A stretch of 64,000 bases of DNA. Origin: Diphasiastrum complanatum. Its lineage: Eukaryota > Streptophyta > Lycopodiopsida > Lycopodiales > Lycopodiaceae. Location of the stretch: the NCBI GenBank assembly GCA_029204225.1, contig CM055097.1, positions 33,914,804 to 33,978,803 on the forward strand. Reading direction: 5' to 3'. The translations under genes and the position numbers were made by a program. Below, one piece after another: positions 11,064 through 23,254 of the stretch; the stretch's first letter is position 1; each line of letters starts with the position of its first letter. The notes under the pieces were generated by a model. The model was not told the origin of the DNA. It made no database searches and saw only the letters and a list, made by a program, of their open reading frames with translations.

Positions 11064-11934
11064 TTACTTCCTTGACTTGTCCTTCATAAGAATTCGATAG
11101 TAGTTCGTACGATCCATAAACACATAAACTCCACGAATTGTTGTTGGCGGTGGCAATTCCACAATAATCTTGATTTTAGAATAGTCTGTGGCAATGCCAT
11201 GTCTCGATATCACATGCCCAAGCACAACTCCGTGGGAAACCCATATTTGGCATTTTTTTGGATTTAGAAAAATTTGATATTTGTGATATCTTCCAAATAC
11301 TTTCTCCAATCGATCTAGGTGGTCTGTATCTGTACTATTATGGACTCCCAGGTCATCCAAGTAAATTTCAAAAAATTTCTGTAGATAATCTTTAAAAGCA
11401 AATTGCATTACTCTTTGGAACGAACTTGGTGCATTACAGAGTCCAAACGACATTACTTTGTAAGCATAGGTGCCCCATTCTGTTGCACAAAAAAGCTGTT
11501 TTGTGGAAATCGGCAGGTGCAATCTTAACCTGGTTGTAACCACTAAATCCATCCAAGAAACTATAAGCTTCCGCTCCAGCAAGGCGATCCAAAATGCTTT
11601 CAGTGAAAGGTAACAGAAAGTGATCCTTTTGCATCACTTTGTTCAAAGCCTTGAGATTCACACAAATTCTCAATTTCCCATTCTTTTTAGGAACAATGAC
11701 AATTGGTGAGATCCATTTGGTATGCTCGATCTCATAAATGAAATCGGCATTAAGCAATCTCTGAAGTTCTTTATTTATCAGATCCGCAACATCAGGATTA
11801 CAGTGATAGAACTTTGTAACCTTTGGAACTGCCTCTGGTACTAACGGTATGGTATGCTCAATAACTGACGTTGGAATACCCTTCAGATCTTGAGAAGTCC
11901 ATGCAAAGCAATCTTGATTCTTAATAAGCAACAT
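11064..11934 (-). pseudogene. Second Ty3/gypsy reverse transcriptase (different family)
   Basis: Two overlapping frames, 11434-11934 and 11064-11582, cover one RT. Read together they show SPIVIVPKKNGKLRICVNL, then AYSFLDGFSGYNQVKIAP (motif A, with its catalytic Asp), MSFGLCNAPSSFQRVM (motif B) and EIYLDDLGVH (motif C, YLDD form). The end is GHVISRHGI and a PPPTTIRGVYVF stretch at the thumb. A one-base frameshift near 11450-11580 splits it. The AW..DL.GI...EH.IPL leader and wording are those of plant Tat/Athila-type gypsy elements, unlike the RT at 8599-11040. Its 3' part (RNase H, integrase) is missing: it runs straight into the other gypsy element near 11045. Confidence 0.88.
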
Positions 11935-11939
11935 ACGGA

Positions 11940-12605
11940 GTGCTTGATACTGTTCATGATTAAGTTGTGATCCAACTTCTACAATCTTTTGTGGTTCTCC
12001 TGGTTCAGAAATTCATTGGCTGTGTCCTAGCTGGGCCATCATAAACATCTTTCGATTCTGGCACCTGTTCTTCAGGTTCACGACGTGCTTTAGGTAACAC
12101 GATAACCACATCATTCAACGTAGAACGTTTAAAATGTTCGGGCATATCATGTTGGACTACATCTGCTTGTTCCTTTTTGAAATGACTTGTCTTAGATCTC
12201 CGATTAGCCTTCTTAGCAGGAATTGATCGTGGAGGTGATGACTTCCGAGATGATGATGCTTGAATTCAACACATTCAATGGAAAAGAAATTGGTGTATCC
12301 AAGGTTTGATCCAATAAGAAAATCTCGCTTAAATATGACTGATTATCTTGTTGACAAATATATTCTGCTGTACAATCAATCGTTGCAAGAGCTTCATTCC
12401 AGTTGACCGTATCCGTTTGAGAATCGTAATGAACTCCCAAATTTTTCTCTGGTCGGTCACAAGTATGATCCATTGTTGATGAATCATCATCCTCTTTTTG
12501 AACCACTGGTTTGATAGTCCAAGTTGCAGGATCAACTTTGACTACACGTTCACGATTTTTAAAAGTGATTTTCTCGGTACCCCAGTTATGAATTACTTGC
12601 GCAAC
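11940..12605 (-). pseudogene. Gypsy gag-pol linker / protease-region remnant
   Basis: Between gag and RT of the Tat-like element lies a broken coding stretch, with the longest frame at 12213-12506. It is acidic and contains no clear DTGA/DSGA protease site, so the protease is either lost or out of frame. Confidence 0.4.
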
Positions 12606-13237
12606 TCATAACCATCGCAATAGTGTGGATGTCATAGTAGTCTGCCCTGTTGTATAAGACAACATGCTAATATTTGGCTCATCATCTGAATCTTCATCCT
12701 CCTCCTGAATTGCATCGTCCATAGCATTTTGCAAGAGTGCATACTCATTATGGCGTTTCAGCTCACATCTGATCCGTTTAGGTAGAACTGACAAAAACCA
12801 CATAATCATGGCATTTTTGTTAATCAGCTCAGGTTTGCACTCAGATCTGAGGCGTTTCACCCGTTCAATGTAATCTCAAACCATTTCCCATTTTTCCATT
12901 TTAATTTTACTTAAAAGTAGCCTAAAGGGTCTTCCATAAACTTTCGAGGTTTGAACCGTGTGATAAGGGCTCTTTTAACAACCTCCCAATCTGTATGCTC
13001 AGTTTCATCTTTACTATAGTACCAATCTTGTGCTATGCCTGTTAAGGCCTTAGGAAAAAGCTTAAGTTTATCTTGAGGTAAAATTTCGCCATAGACTTCA
13101 CAAGATTCGACATAGATATGAAGAAATCTATCTGGATCTGTTAACCCATTGTATTTAAGTAGATCCAAACGGGATGCTCTTCTAACAATAATAGGATTGA
13201 CTGGAGCACCTCCAGGAGCAGCTCTAGGGGCAGCCAT
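12606..13237 (-). pseudogene. Ty3/gypsy gag (retrotrans_gag type)
   Basis: Starts at ATG 13235-13237 with an Ala/Pro-rich leader, then LDLLKYNGLTDPDRFLHIYVE and IAQDWYYSKDETEHTDWEVV, the hallmark 'F.G...P..FL..' and 'A..WY....I..W..' motifs of plant gypsy Gag capsids, followed by RFKPRKF. A stop near 12911 splits off the second frame (12606-12860), which contains KNAMIMWFLSVLPKRIRCEL and an acidic tail (QEEDEDSDDE). No zinc knuckle is seen. It is the 5' gene of the element whose RT is at 11064-11934. Role: capsid assembly and RNA packaging. Confidence 0.85.
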
Positions 13238-14320
13238 CTTAACAGATTCAAATCAAGCAGACAATGAGATTGGATCTAGATTTTTCAATCAAAACTATCT
13301 TAGATCAAATTTGCTAGATCTATTCCACTTTTCAAAAATTTGATTTCTATATCATGAAAAAGATTTTGAAATTCAATCAATCAATACTTCTAAAAAATAA
13401 AAAATTTCTCAGAATCCAAATCAGACTGTATCAAATTTGACCCAAATTTTGACAGAGACTTGATCTGGAAAATCTGAACCTAAAAATAGAACTGACGAAA
13501 GTTACCTACGTGAAGATTGGCTCGACGAAGGTTCAACAATGCTATTTTGAGAAAAAAACTCTCTGATCAACTTTTCTGACAATTTCTAGGGAAATAACCT
13601 TCGCCGACACATATAAAGCTATGGTAAACCCGTCGAAGGTTTCTGACACAAAAAGCCATGGTTTTTGTAGTTTGGCGAGGGTGAAAATCAAGATTTTCTA
13701 TGATCTGGACAAGAAGAATCTTCGTCGAACTCAGAAATAGTATTTTACTATAAATAGAATATTTTGGAAACTCGACGAAGGTTTTGGTGAAGGATAAAGA
13801 GTAATATTGGTATTTTTGCAAAAAACTGACTTTTTTGGCAAAAATATGACACTATGACAACGGATCTTCTGAAAAAACCTTCTATTTTTGGTATTAATCT
13901 TCGTCGACCTGGCAGTAGGTAGATCTAAATCACACCTATGCGCAGTGAATCGGGCGAAGGTTCCTTTTCTTGTATTTTTAGGGTTTTGGTGATTTTTTGG
14001 TGTTTTTTGAAGGTTTTTCTGATGTTTTTGGAAATCTGCTGGGAAGGATTGTTTGCCCTTCAAATTGAAGGTTTTGTGATCAAAACCAAAGGTGTCTACA
14101 ACTTTGCGAAGGTTTTCTAAAAGAGGGCAAGAAGTTATCAACTCTAATAATGATTTTTGCCTCTTGTTGACCAAAATTTGGCAGATTTGAACGATTTTTG
14201 TTGTCTTTTCTAATATCTCAGATCCAAATGGATCTTAAGATTAGTGATTTGAATATCTTTCCTGTTCTACAATCAAATTAGATTTCAAACAAGCAAATCC
14301 ATTCAAATCAAGCAAAATCA
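13238..14320. other. Leader / LTR-like region with repeated CGAAGG words
   Basis: Sequence upstream of the gypsy gag. Between about 13490 and 14115 the word CGAAGG(TT) or its complement CCTTCG appears many times, often as CGNCGAAGG (near 13525, 13599, 13634, 13720, 13772, 13908, 13953, 14106). No second LTR copy is in the window, so I cannot fix an LTR edge. Short ORFs at 13567-14174 look like chance frames. Confidence 0.4.
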
Positions 14321-14323
14321 CTC

Positions 14324-14971
14324 TCAAACTAATCCTAAATGCAGAATGATGGGTGAAAGAGGTGGGGATATACTGCGTGGCGAAGATGTGTGGATTGGGT
14401 TAGTGGTGACGGCGGTTGATGGAAGTCCGGTTAGGAATTGTAATGCAAAATCATCTACGTTGACTGTAGAGTCAAGTAGGGTGGAGATTTGTACAGGTGA
14501 GGGCTTTTGTGAAAGTGTGGAGTTGAAGCCCGTGTTGAGAGTTAGTGATTGTGTGGAGGTGGTAGTAAATGGTGGGGGTGGTGGTGAGAGTGTGAGAGCA
14601 AGTGAGGGAGTTGGGGTTATGGAGGTTGCCTGTGTGGACGGAACCACACCCATAGGATCAGAACCAAAAGCGCTGACTGAGCTGCCTGTTGCTGCCGTTA
14701 TTGCTTGCCTGCATTGTTGGGCCTGGTGGAGTAAGGCCTCTTGCTGCTCTAGGACCTCCTTTGGGACTTGAGAGGGTTTAAGGCTCCCTCCGAATTCAGC
14801 ATACTCAACTCCGATGTCGCTGGATAGAATGTTGTGAGGGACATCGGCTTCTGTGCTGATCGCCTTCCCTTTTTGCTTCTTAGTAGGTGCGGCTGGTGAA
14901 ACTGGTTCTGCTGTCAGTTGTGTTGGGAGAGATAGGGGAAAGAATAAATGATGAACACAAACGAGAAACAA
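14324..14971 (-). CDS. Unknown Pro/Ser/Thr-rich ORF
   Basis: A 215-codon frame. After a hydrophobic start it turns basic (APTKKQKGKAIS), then SSDIGVEYAEFGGSLKPSQ and a Gln-rich helix (EQQEALLHQAQQCRQAI), then a long P/S/T-rich tail with a polyproline run (SPPPPPF). The true start may be internal, because the first 15 codons look non-coding and sit at an LTR-like TG edge (14930). I recognise no domain; the tail is low-complexity. It lies between a gypsy leader and a copia LTR, both also minus-strand, so it may be a captured exon or an extra element gene rather than a host gene. Confidence 0.35.
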   Translation of the reverse strand: MFLVCVHHLFFPLSLPTQLTAEPVSPAAPTKKQKGKAISTEADVPHNILSSDIGVEYAEFGGSLKPSQVPKEVLEQQEALLHQAQQCRQAITAATGSSVSAFGSDPMGVVPSTQATSITPTPSLALTLSPPPPPFTTTSTQSLTLNTGFNSTLSQKPSPVQISTLLDSTVNVDDFALQFLTGLPSTAVTTNPIHTSSPRSISPPLSPIILHLGLV

Positions 14972-16001
14972 ACTCGAACAAGAAACGAACGAGAAGTGAA
15001 CTCGAACATAAAATGTTCGTGCGCAGCGGAATGAATTATTTGATTCTCTCCCTAAGCATGACTACGCCTATCAGAATGAACAAAACTTTAGTGATAGAAA
15101 TCATTGTCATTCTAGATTACGTAGCCAAACGTTTAATGGATGAAGTGCTAGATGAATAATTTGGCGCGAATTGCAAGACAAATTATCTGTCGCGAATGAT
15201 TCGCGAAGAGCTAGACTGTGCTCGACTGATAATTAGTCGCGAATGATTCGCGAAAGACAAGACTAAAAGTTAATCGTCCATTACCAGAAAGAGCAACTAG
15301 AAAGATCAGACATAATGAAGAATAAGCATAGCAATATTAACATAGATCTGAATGCAGAACAAAGAGTTGTATCAGATTAAGTATATCATGTATACATATT
15401 AATAATGCGGTAGAACACAATACAATAGCAGCCGAAACCGTGTGCCCTACGAAGTTTATTATGTTTGTAATGAGGAAAAATAATAAACCTCTTCTCTTAG
15501 TCTCTTCTTATCTCTTCATCTTGATGCATTATGAATACTCAGATGGTATCCAATATATATACATAATACTATAGGTGTGCAGATGTTAAAGTACAGAGTT
15601 GATGTGCTGTCTGTAAGAGATCGTGGGTGGCTGCATTTGTTGTCCAATCTGTTAGCGCAGCTGCATAGGGTGAGCGTGAAAAGGGTGCGACGTCAGTTAG
15701 TACTGAAGTGAACGTTGGTGATGATGCAAAAGTGCGTCACTCTTACGAATGGCCTTAGGATAAGATTTACAGGGTGCCTTAGCTTTTAGAGCACTTTTGG
15801 CATTCAGTAAGGTAGTGTCCCCTTTTCGCCTGTCACCATAACCTGTGTAAGAACACAATGTCGCGATTATTTGTCTTTTTCTTCGTCTGTGCGAATTTGC
15901 GTGTAAATATGCAGACTGCGTGGCAACATTAGTAAATATGCAGCATGAATGGAGGCAAATTAAAATTGGAATTTAGGAGAGTAGAAGGAGTAAATCCAAC
16001 A
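14930..16001 (-). repeat. 3' LTR of copia element (about 1.07 kb)
   Basis: In element orientation it starts TGTTGGATTT at 16001, immediately after a polypurine tract (16002-16009, a G7 run on the minus strand). The outer end is uncertain; a TG at 14930 is my best guess. It contains the 17-base palindrome TCGCGAATGATTCGCGA twice, and the GCGACA/TTCGCC words shared with the LTR at 992-2228. The pol frame runs about 28 bases into it. Confidence 0.55.
15190..15253. repeat. Two copies of a perfect 17-base palindrome
   Basis: TCGCGAATGATTCGCGA occurs at 15190-15206 and again at 15237-15253. Each has two 8-base arms around one central base. They are 47 bases apart, lie in the U5 side of a copia LTR and stand out against AT-rich sequence. 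Confidence 0.85.
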
Positions 16002-16545
16002 CCCCCCCTAAATCTGGATCCGTGAATGCCTTGATCTTCAGACTGAGCAATGCACAAAATTTGTTGTGTTCATTAACACTGAGTGCTTTCGTGAAAATGT
16101 CTGCAACCATGTCCTGCGTTCTGCAATACGTTAAGCTCACCTTTCTGTCGAGAACCTTGCCCATAATGTAGTGATATGTTATCTCAATGTGCTTACTCCT
16201 AGAATGAAATCAAGGGTTGGCCAATAAGACAATAGCACTTTGATTATCACAAAACAAAATTGTAAGGCTGTACTGATACAGATTGATGTCTGACAACAAA
16301 TTTCTCAACCACAACGCTTCCTTAATAGATTGAGAAGCAGCAATATATTTAGCTTCAGTAGAAGAAAGTGCGATAGAGGTCTGCTTATGACTGTTCCATG
16401 AAATAGGACTGCCATTGAAGAAGAATGTAAATCTAGATGTGGGCTTACGATGGTCTGCATCTCCTCCCCAGCTTGCATCAGAATAACCATTGAGCTGATG
16501 AAGATTGTTGTTGTTGACATCTCCATAGCAGATGCACTGGTCCAT
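15973..16545 (-). pseudogene. Ty1/copia RNase H
   Basis: Frames 16210-16545 and 15973-16164 form the copia RNase H: GYSDASWGGDADHRKPTSRF (first Asp), SIALSSTEAKYIAASQ (catalytic Glu region) and LFCDNQSAIVLLANP, then after a stop TQDMVADIFTKAL, the conserved end of copia polyproteins. The stop near 16208 lies between NQSAIVLLANP and the HSRSKHIEI segment. It ends inside the 3' LTR. Confidence 0.9.
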
Positions 16546-16603
16546 GGTAGCTCAAATATATCTCATGACTCGAATAAGAGTCTTCCAATGGGTAATTCTA
16601 GGA

Positions 16604-17321
16604 TTAGCCATGTATTGGCTGAGTGAGCTGACAACAAAAGAGATATTTGGTCTTGTACAGACCATTGCGTACATGAGAGATCCAAGTATCGATCGATACT
16701 GATAATCTCTCATCTGCTCCTCTTCCTGCTTGGTCCGGGGACATTGGTCCTTTGAGATGCAGGCCTGGATCCATTGGCGAGTGAGCTAATTTATAGTTCA
16801 TTAAATTGTATCTGTTAAGAACATTATGAAAATACATTTGTTGAGTGATGTAAATAAGTCGATTTGCTCTGTCTTTGTGGATTTGAATTCCAAGACAGAA
16901 GTGTGCTTTGCCCTGATCAGTCATCTTGAATTTTGAGAACAACATCTGTTTCGAATCCTTGATCATATTGGCATTGTTGCTGAAGAGAAACGTATCATCA
17001 CTGATACAAGGTAATGATAATGAAGGATTGCTGCACTAACTTTGAATAAACATTGCAATCAGCAGTGCTTGCTTTAAATCCTTGTTCAATGAGGAATGTG
17101 TTGATCCTCTGAAACCAAGCTCTGACAGACTGTTTCAAGCCATACAGTGCTTTGTGGAGTTTACAGACATGATTCTTCATGTCTTTCAGAATGTATCCTT
17201 TGGGCTGGATCATGTAGATATCTTCTTGTATAACTCCATTCAGATAGGCTGTTTGTACATCAAGTTGATGTACTTCGAGGTCGGCAGCTGTAGCATAAGA
17301 CAGGAGCATTCGGATCGACAA
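16604..17321 (-). pseudogene. Ty1/copia reverse transcriptase
   Basis: The frame at 16998-17321 has VHQLDVQTAYLNGVIQEDIY (motif A) and CKLHKALYGLKQSVRAW (motif B region). The next frame, 16604-16966, carries the post-catalytic part (KFKMTDQGKAHFCLGIQIH) and the ITQQMYFHNVLNRYNL helix. The frame breaks exactly at the catalytic YVDD box (about 17000-17010), where the sequence reads as a degenerate SDD, so this RT is dead. Upstream RT sequence (17320-17600) is present in broken frames. Confidence 0.9.
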
Positions 17322-17602
17322 ATGTTTGACGACTGGACTAAAAGTCTCACTATAGTCGACATTCGAGATCTGGGTGAATCCTCATGCTACCAGTCTAGTC
17401 TTCCTTCGATCAATCGGTCCATTGGCATTATATTTGATCTTAAAGATCCATTTGCAATCAATAATATTGCATCCAATAGGAGCTTTGACTAATGACTATG
17501 TCTGATTCTTGATCAGAGAGGAGTACTCTCTGTCCATAGCTTCTCTCTAGAGATAAGAGTCTGGTTGGCTAAGTGCCTCTTTGATTGTTGTCGGTTCCTG
17601 CA

Positions 17603-18390
17603 TTAAAAGATAGGCAGACTCACGAGTATACCTTGTGGGCTGTGTGCGCACTCGGCTTGATCTTTTGGGAGGATTCGACTGATGAACCGCTCTTGGGATA
17701 TGTTGCTGGGTAGCAGCAACATATTCGTCTGATTCGCTGTCTCAAAGTGGGTCGAGGATAGACATTCCTGAGCCAGAAGCTCGGATTGTTGTGTCAATGG
17801 CAGGTGATGAAGGTTCTTCTTGAGCAATATCCTTGCCTTTGAGGTCGACGAACTGATTCTCGATAAAGACTGTATCTCGGCTATACAAGATTTGTTGGGT
17901 ATCAGGATCGTACAGCTTGTAAGTGTTATCAAACGAAGTATATCCAATCAGGATGGTCTTATTTGGAAGTCCAATTTCTTCCTTGTGTCCTTTGGGATCT
18001 GCGCGTAGGCAATGCCCCCAAACACTCTTAGGTTCTTCAAAGAAGGCTTAGAGCCTGTCCACACCTCGTGGGGTGTCTTGTTTGAGAGAGCCTTGGTTGA
18101 ACATCTATTCTGAATGTAAGCTGCAGTGGAGACAGCTTCAGCCCAGAATCTCTTGGGCAATGATGCATGTGCTAGCATACACTTAGTAGATTTGACCAGA
18201 GTACGGTTCTTCCTCTCAGCTAAGCAATTAGATTGAGGATTGTAAGGAGTGATGAATTGCTGCTCAATGCCTTGGCTTTGGCAGTATCCTTGAACTCGAC
18301 AGAGATATATTCTCCACCGTTATCTGATCTTAGGGCCTTGATTGTCCTTCCAGTCTCCTTTTTAGCACGGGATCTGCTCAGCGTAATTCT
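17603..18390 (-). pseudogene. Ty1/copia integrase, C-terminal half
   Basis: The frame at 17948-18178 encodes ASLPKRFWAEAVSTAAYIQN and KTPHEVWTGSKPSLKNLRVF, a typical copia integrase end. Upstream to about 18390, broken frames still show RSDNGGEYIS (second catalytic Asp) and AERKNRTLVK (catalytic Glu). At 17603-17947 the spacer before RT is out of frame. The N-terminal integrase, protease and gag are absent, so the element is cut at about 18390. Confidence 0.85.
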
Positions 18391-20340
18391 TGATGCAAAT
18401 CATAAAAATGTCCCTTGGATAAGGCCTAGGGGGTTTATGACGATGCAAAGAGAGCGAGGAATCACGGGAGGCCATAATAGCAGTGATTTTAGATTGCTAT
18501 GAGAAGTTTGAAAATTTTTAAAATTTTTGGCATGAACTCGAGAGTAGGAATCTAAAATGAATTCGTGGAGAGGAGGGTGGAGGGCTATATATAGATTTTT
18601 TTTGGCACTAAAGATATAAAATTTGTAAATCCATGAATTTGGAATACGGTTTGGCCACACACACTTGTATGTTGAAGTTTGACAAGGGATTAAACTTGAG
18701 TAATCTAAATGTTTCAAATTTGAGATCACTCGAGTTCGATCACTCAATGAATTATGTCATTGTTAAGCACCAAATATGGGATTGGTAAAATGCAGAATTG
18801 CTGTACTCCAATAAAAAATGAATCATAATTTTCTTGCGCCACTTATAACAGCAACATAAGCTTCACATGGTCTGCACCAAGCAGCACGTTGTGTTTTCTA
18901 TTTGTGAGTGACGCACTCACCCACACATTGTTTGGGATCTCATAATTTGCCACAAACCACGCAGATAAAACAAACAAAAGTATGTAGTTGCAGGCTATAC
19001 AAAAGAATCACGTGAGCATGGTTGCATCCTATTGGTGCAGCATACAGCAATGAATCCGTGAGTAATGGTACGTGAACGTCAGGGCCGGATTTTTGATAGG
19101 TGGTGAAGGGGGAAGGCTTCCGTAGTTTGGGATATCGACAACCAAGGGTTTGGTTGTACTCTGAGAATGCTCTATGAACTACTGCCGGTGCTGCAGTATG
19201 TTGGGTTTGTGTGAGAGATCAGAGCTCCCGCTCTCTCACCAGTAGACAGACTGCACACTATCCACAATGTTTCAGACTTTTTGTCCATTCAGGCTGGGAT
19301 TCTGGGCTTCTGTTCTGCTCTAATATACGGGCGCTACAGCCCAGTTTTCGTTCATGGATTTGGTCTTGATTTTTCTCCCTCTCATGTGTCTGCATTGTGT
19401 GGCTGAGTGGAGCTGGACTCTCAACCTCACCAACAGGCCACTTGTTGTAAGACTGCGGGTAATTCTACCTTATTCCAAGCCACGAAATCCTACTTTTAAT
19501 TAGTTCGATCTTTGTTCATTGAATCATTCCTACAATCATCTTTCTATTGATCCTTTGAATTTCTGCTGTTCTGTGACTGATTGCGCCAAGCCAGCTCTGG
19601 ATCATGCAGTTTCTGTGTTGTCAGGCATGTCTCTCTGCAATTTGTAGTTGATGTTTTGCCATGTGGCTTGAAGCCAACCATTCATCATGTGCAACTCCTT
19701 GTTCCAGCTTTTCATAACCGCTCCCTCTTATCTATGATTCAACAATCTGGCTTTTCTTTTTTTCCTTGTATGAGTAATCTGCCATTTTGAAGGAAGACAG
19801 CTTACATATTCTGTAGGCTTTTCTGCCTGCAGCTCTTGGATTACACCTTCAGTCAGGCATAAAAATCATTTCTTTTTTAATTTGCAGAGGTGGGTTTTGC
19901 TGCAAGTCAGTCAGCTCTTTTTACGGACAGTGAAACCTCACGGGTTTCTTCTTAGCATAAAGAGGCTTTGCTACGTGCTCTAGTCAACACACAATAAAAT
20001 TTAGTATTGCCACTGAATTGAATGATTGCTTAAAGCTAATTTTCAGTCTGATTGAAAGATCAAGTTACAGATTAGAGTCATTAGACTCATTAGAGTAAGA
20101 ATTAGGAAAATTGTACTTCTAATGATCATTAACAGCTGCAAGATATTCTGAAATATGAGCCTTGCTCACCAGGACATAGCACGTGGGACAGAGGTCAAAT
20201 CACGTACTCAAACTTATAGTAATTTGAAAAAGCAGTGCAACTGCGCAACATACAGCGTTGACAATAGCTTTCCTTAAATATCGTGCATATAGGATATTTT
20301 GTTATATAAAAAGAGCGCGCGCGCCCACACATACATAAAA
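18391..20340. other. No gene recognised
   Basis: Nearly 2 kb between the copia remnant and the first CA tract. The longest frame (18400-18747, minus) shows no motif. I see no RNA gene or LTR pair here. Confidence 0.4.
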
Positions 20341-20341
20341 C

Positions 20342-20344
<3 letters not shown>

Positions 20345-20388
<44 letters not shown>

Positions 20389-20490
20389 TCATTGCTAAAA
20401 CTTGAAAGTTCAAGTGAACTATAGTTTCTTTGTGCAAAATCTCTCTCTCTCTCACTCACACACACACACACACACGCACGCACACACACA
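20345..20490. repeat. CA/CT compound microsatellite
   Basis: (CA)n at 20345-20385, then (CT)n at 20440-20454 and (CA)n at 20455-20490. The text CATTGCTAAAACTTGAAA-TTCAAGT after each CA tract is repeated (20391 and 20491), so the tract plus about 70 flanking bases is a tandem duplication. Confidence 0.9.
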
Positions 20491-20696
20491 TTGCTAAAAC
20501 TTGAAACTTCAAGTTAATTATAGTTTCTTTGTGCAAAATTCAAATGTACATTATACATCGAGTGTTGGCTATCCAAGCACACGAAATTAGCATGTGTGTG
20601 AGAACGGCTCCAATAAATATATATAGATATAGATCAAGAATGGTTACTTTGCATTTGCATTAGCATTATCATGTGAAATGTGCACATTTTACATTC

Positions 20697-20700
<4 letters not shown>

Positions 20701-20760
<60 letters not shown>
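20701..20760. repeat. (GA)30 microsatellite
   Basis: A pure run of GA. The flanking words TGGTTACTTTGC (20641 and 20778) occur on both sides. Confidence 0.95.
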
Positions 20761-20764
<4 letters not shown>

Positions 20765-21372
20765 GTGTAGATCACAATGGTTACTTTGCGTCAACCATCA
20801 TATTCAAAATGCATTCTTGCTTTTGTCAACACAAGATTTTTCATCAGTTCACTTGTGTATGCTTTACAAGATGTTATAACACGTCTTGCAACCATTTTTT
20901 TTTCTTTCAAAAGAGCAATATTCCTCGAGTAAGGTATCACATATAATAGTGTTGAGTACATAGAGACTTGCCTAAATTGAGCATGAATTCACTTTTAGGA
21001 ATTGAGATAAGCATCAAGCCTATGAAAAATCAAATCCAATAATGACATAAATGGATCTATGATCTTTAGCTGAATTGGGTGCACATCACACATCAACAAT
21101 GTAGAAATCTTACCAATAGCATGCTAGTTTAGGAAAAATTATGCATAAACCATCATGAAACCTAAGATCCAACTAGTTACTGGTCTAATCCATACTACAT
21201 CAGCTCTGTACTACTATCCTTCACACATGTGGAATCAAGCACAACAACTTAAGAAGCAAGCACCCCCACTTTCACTCCTCACCTTTTCCCTCCCTCTGGA
21301 TCCACTGCCCCAAATTACACCTATCCTTCCTAATGTCACCACATGCTCCCTCCCTATGGCATTTGGGCTTTC

Positions 21373-23216
<1,844 letters not shown>

Positions 23217-23254
23217 CCCTTCAGTCCTGCTCTACTGGTGCTTTACTTTACGGT

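Noticed and set aside
14346-14771. 141-codon plus-strand ORF
   Set aside because: Antisense shadow of the Pro/Ser-rich minus-strand frame.
17082-17492. 136-codon plus-strand ORF
   Set aside because: Antisense of the copia reverse transcriptase.
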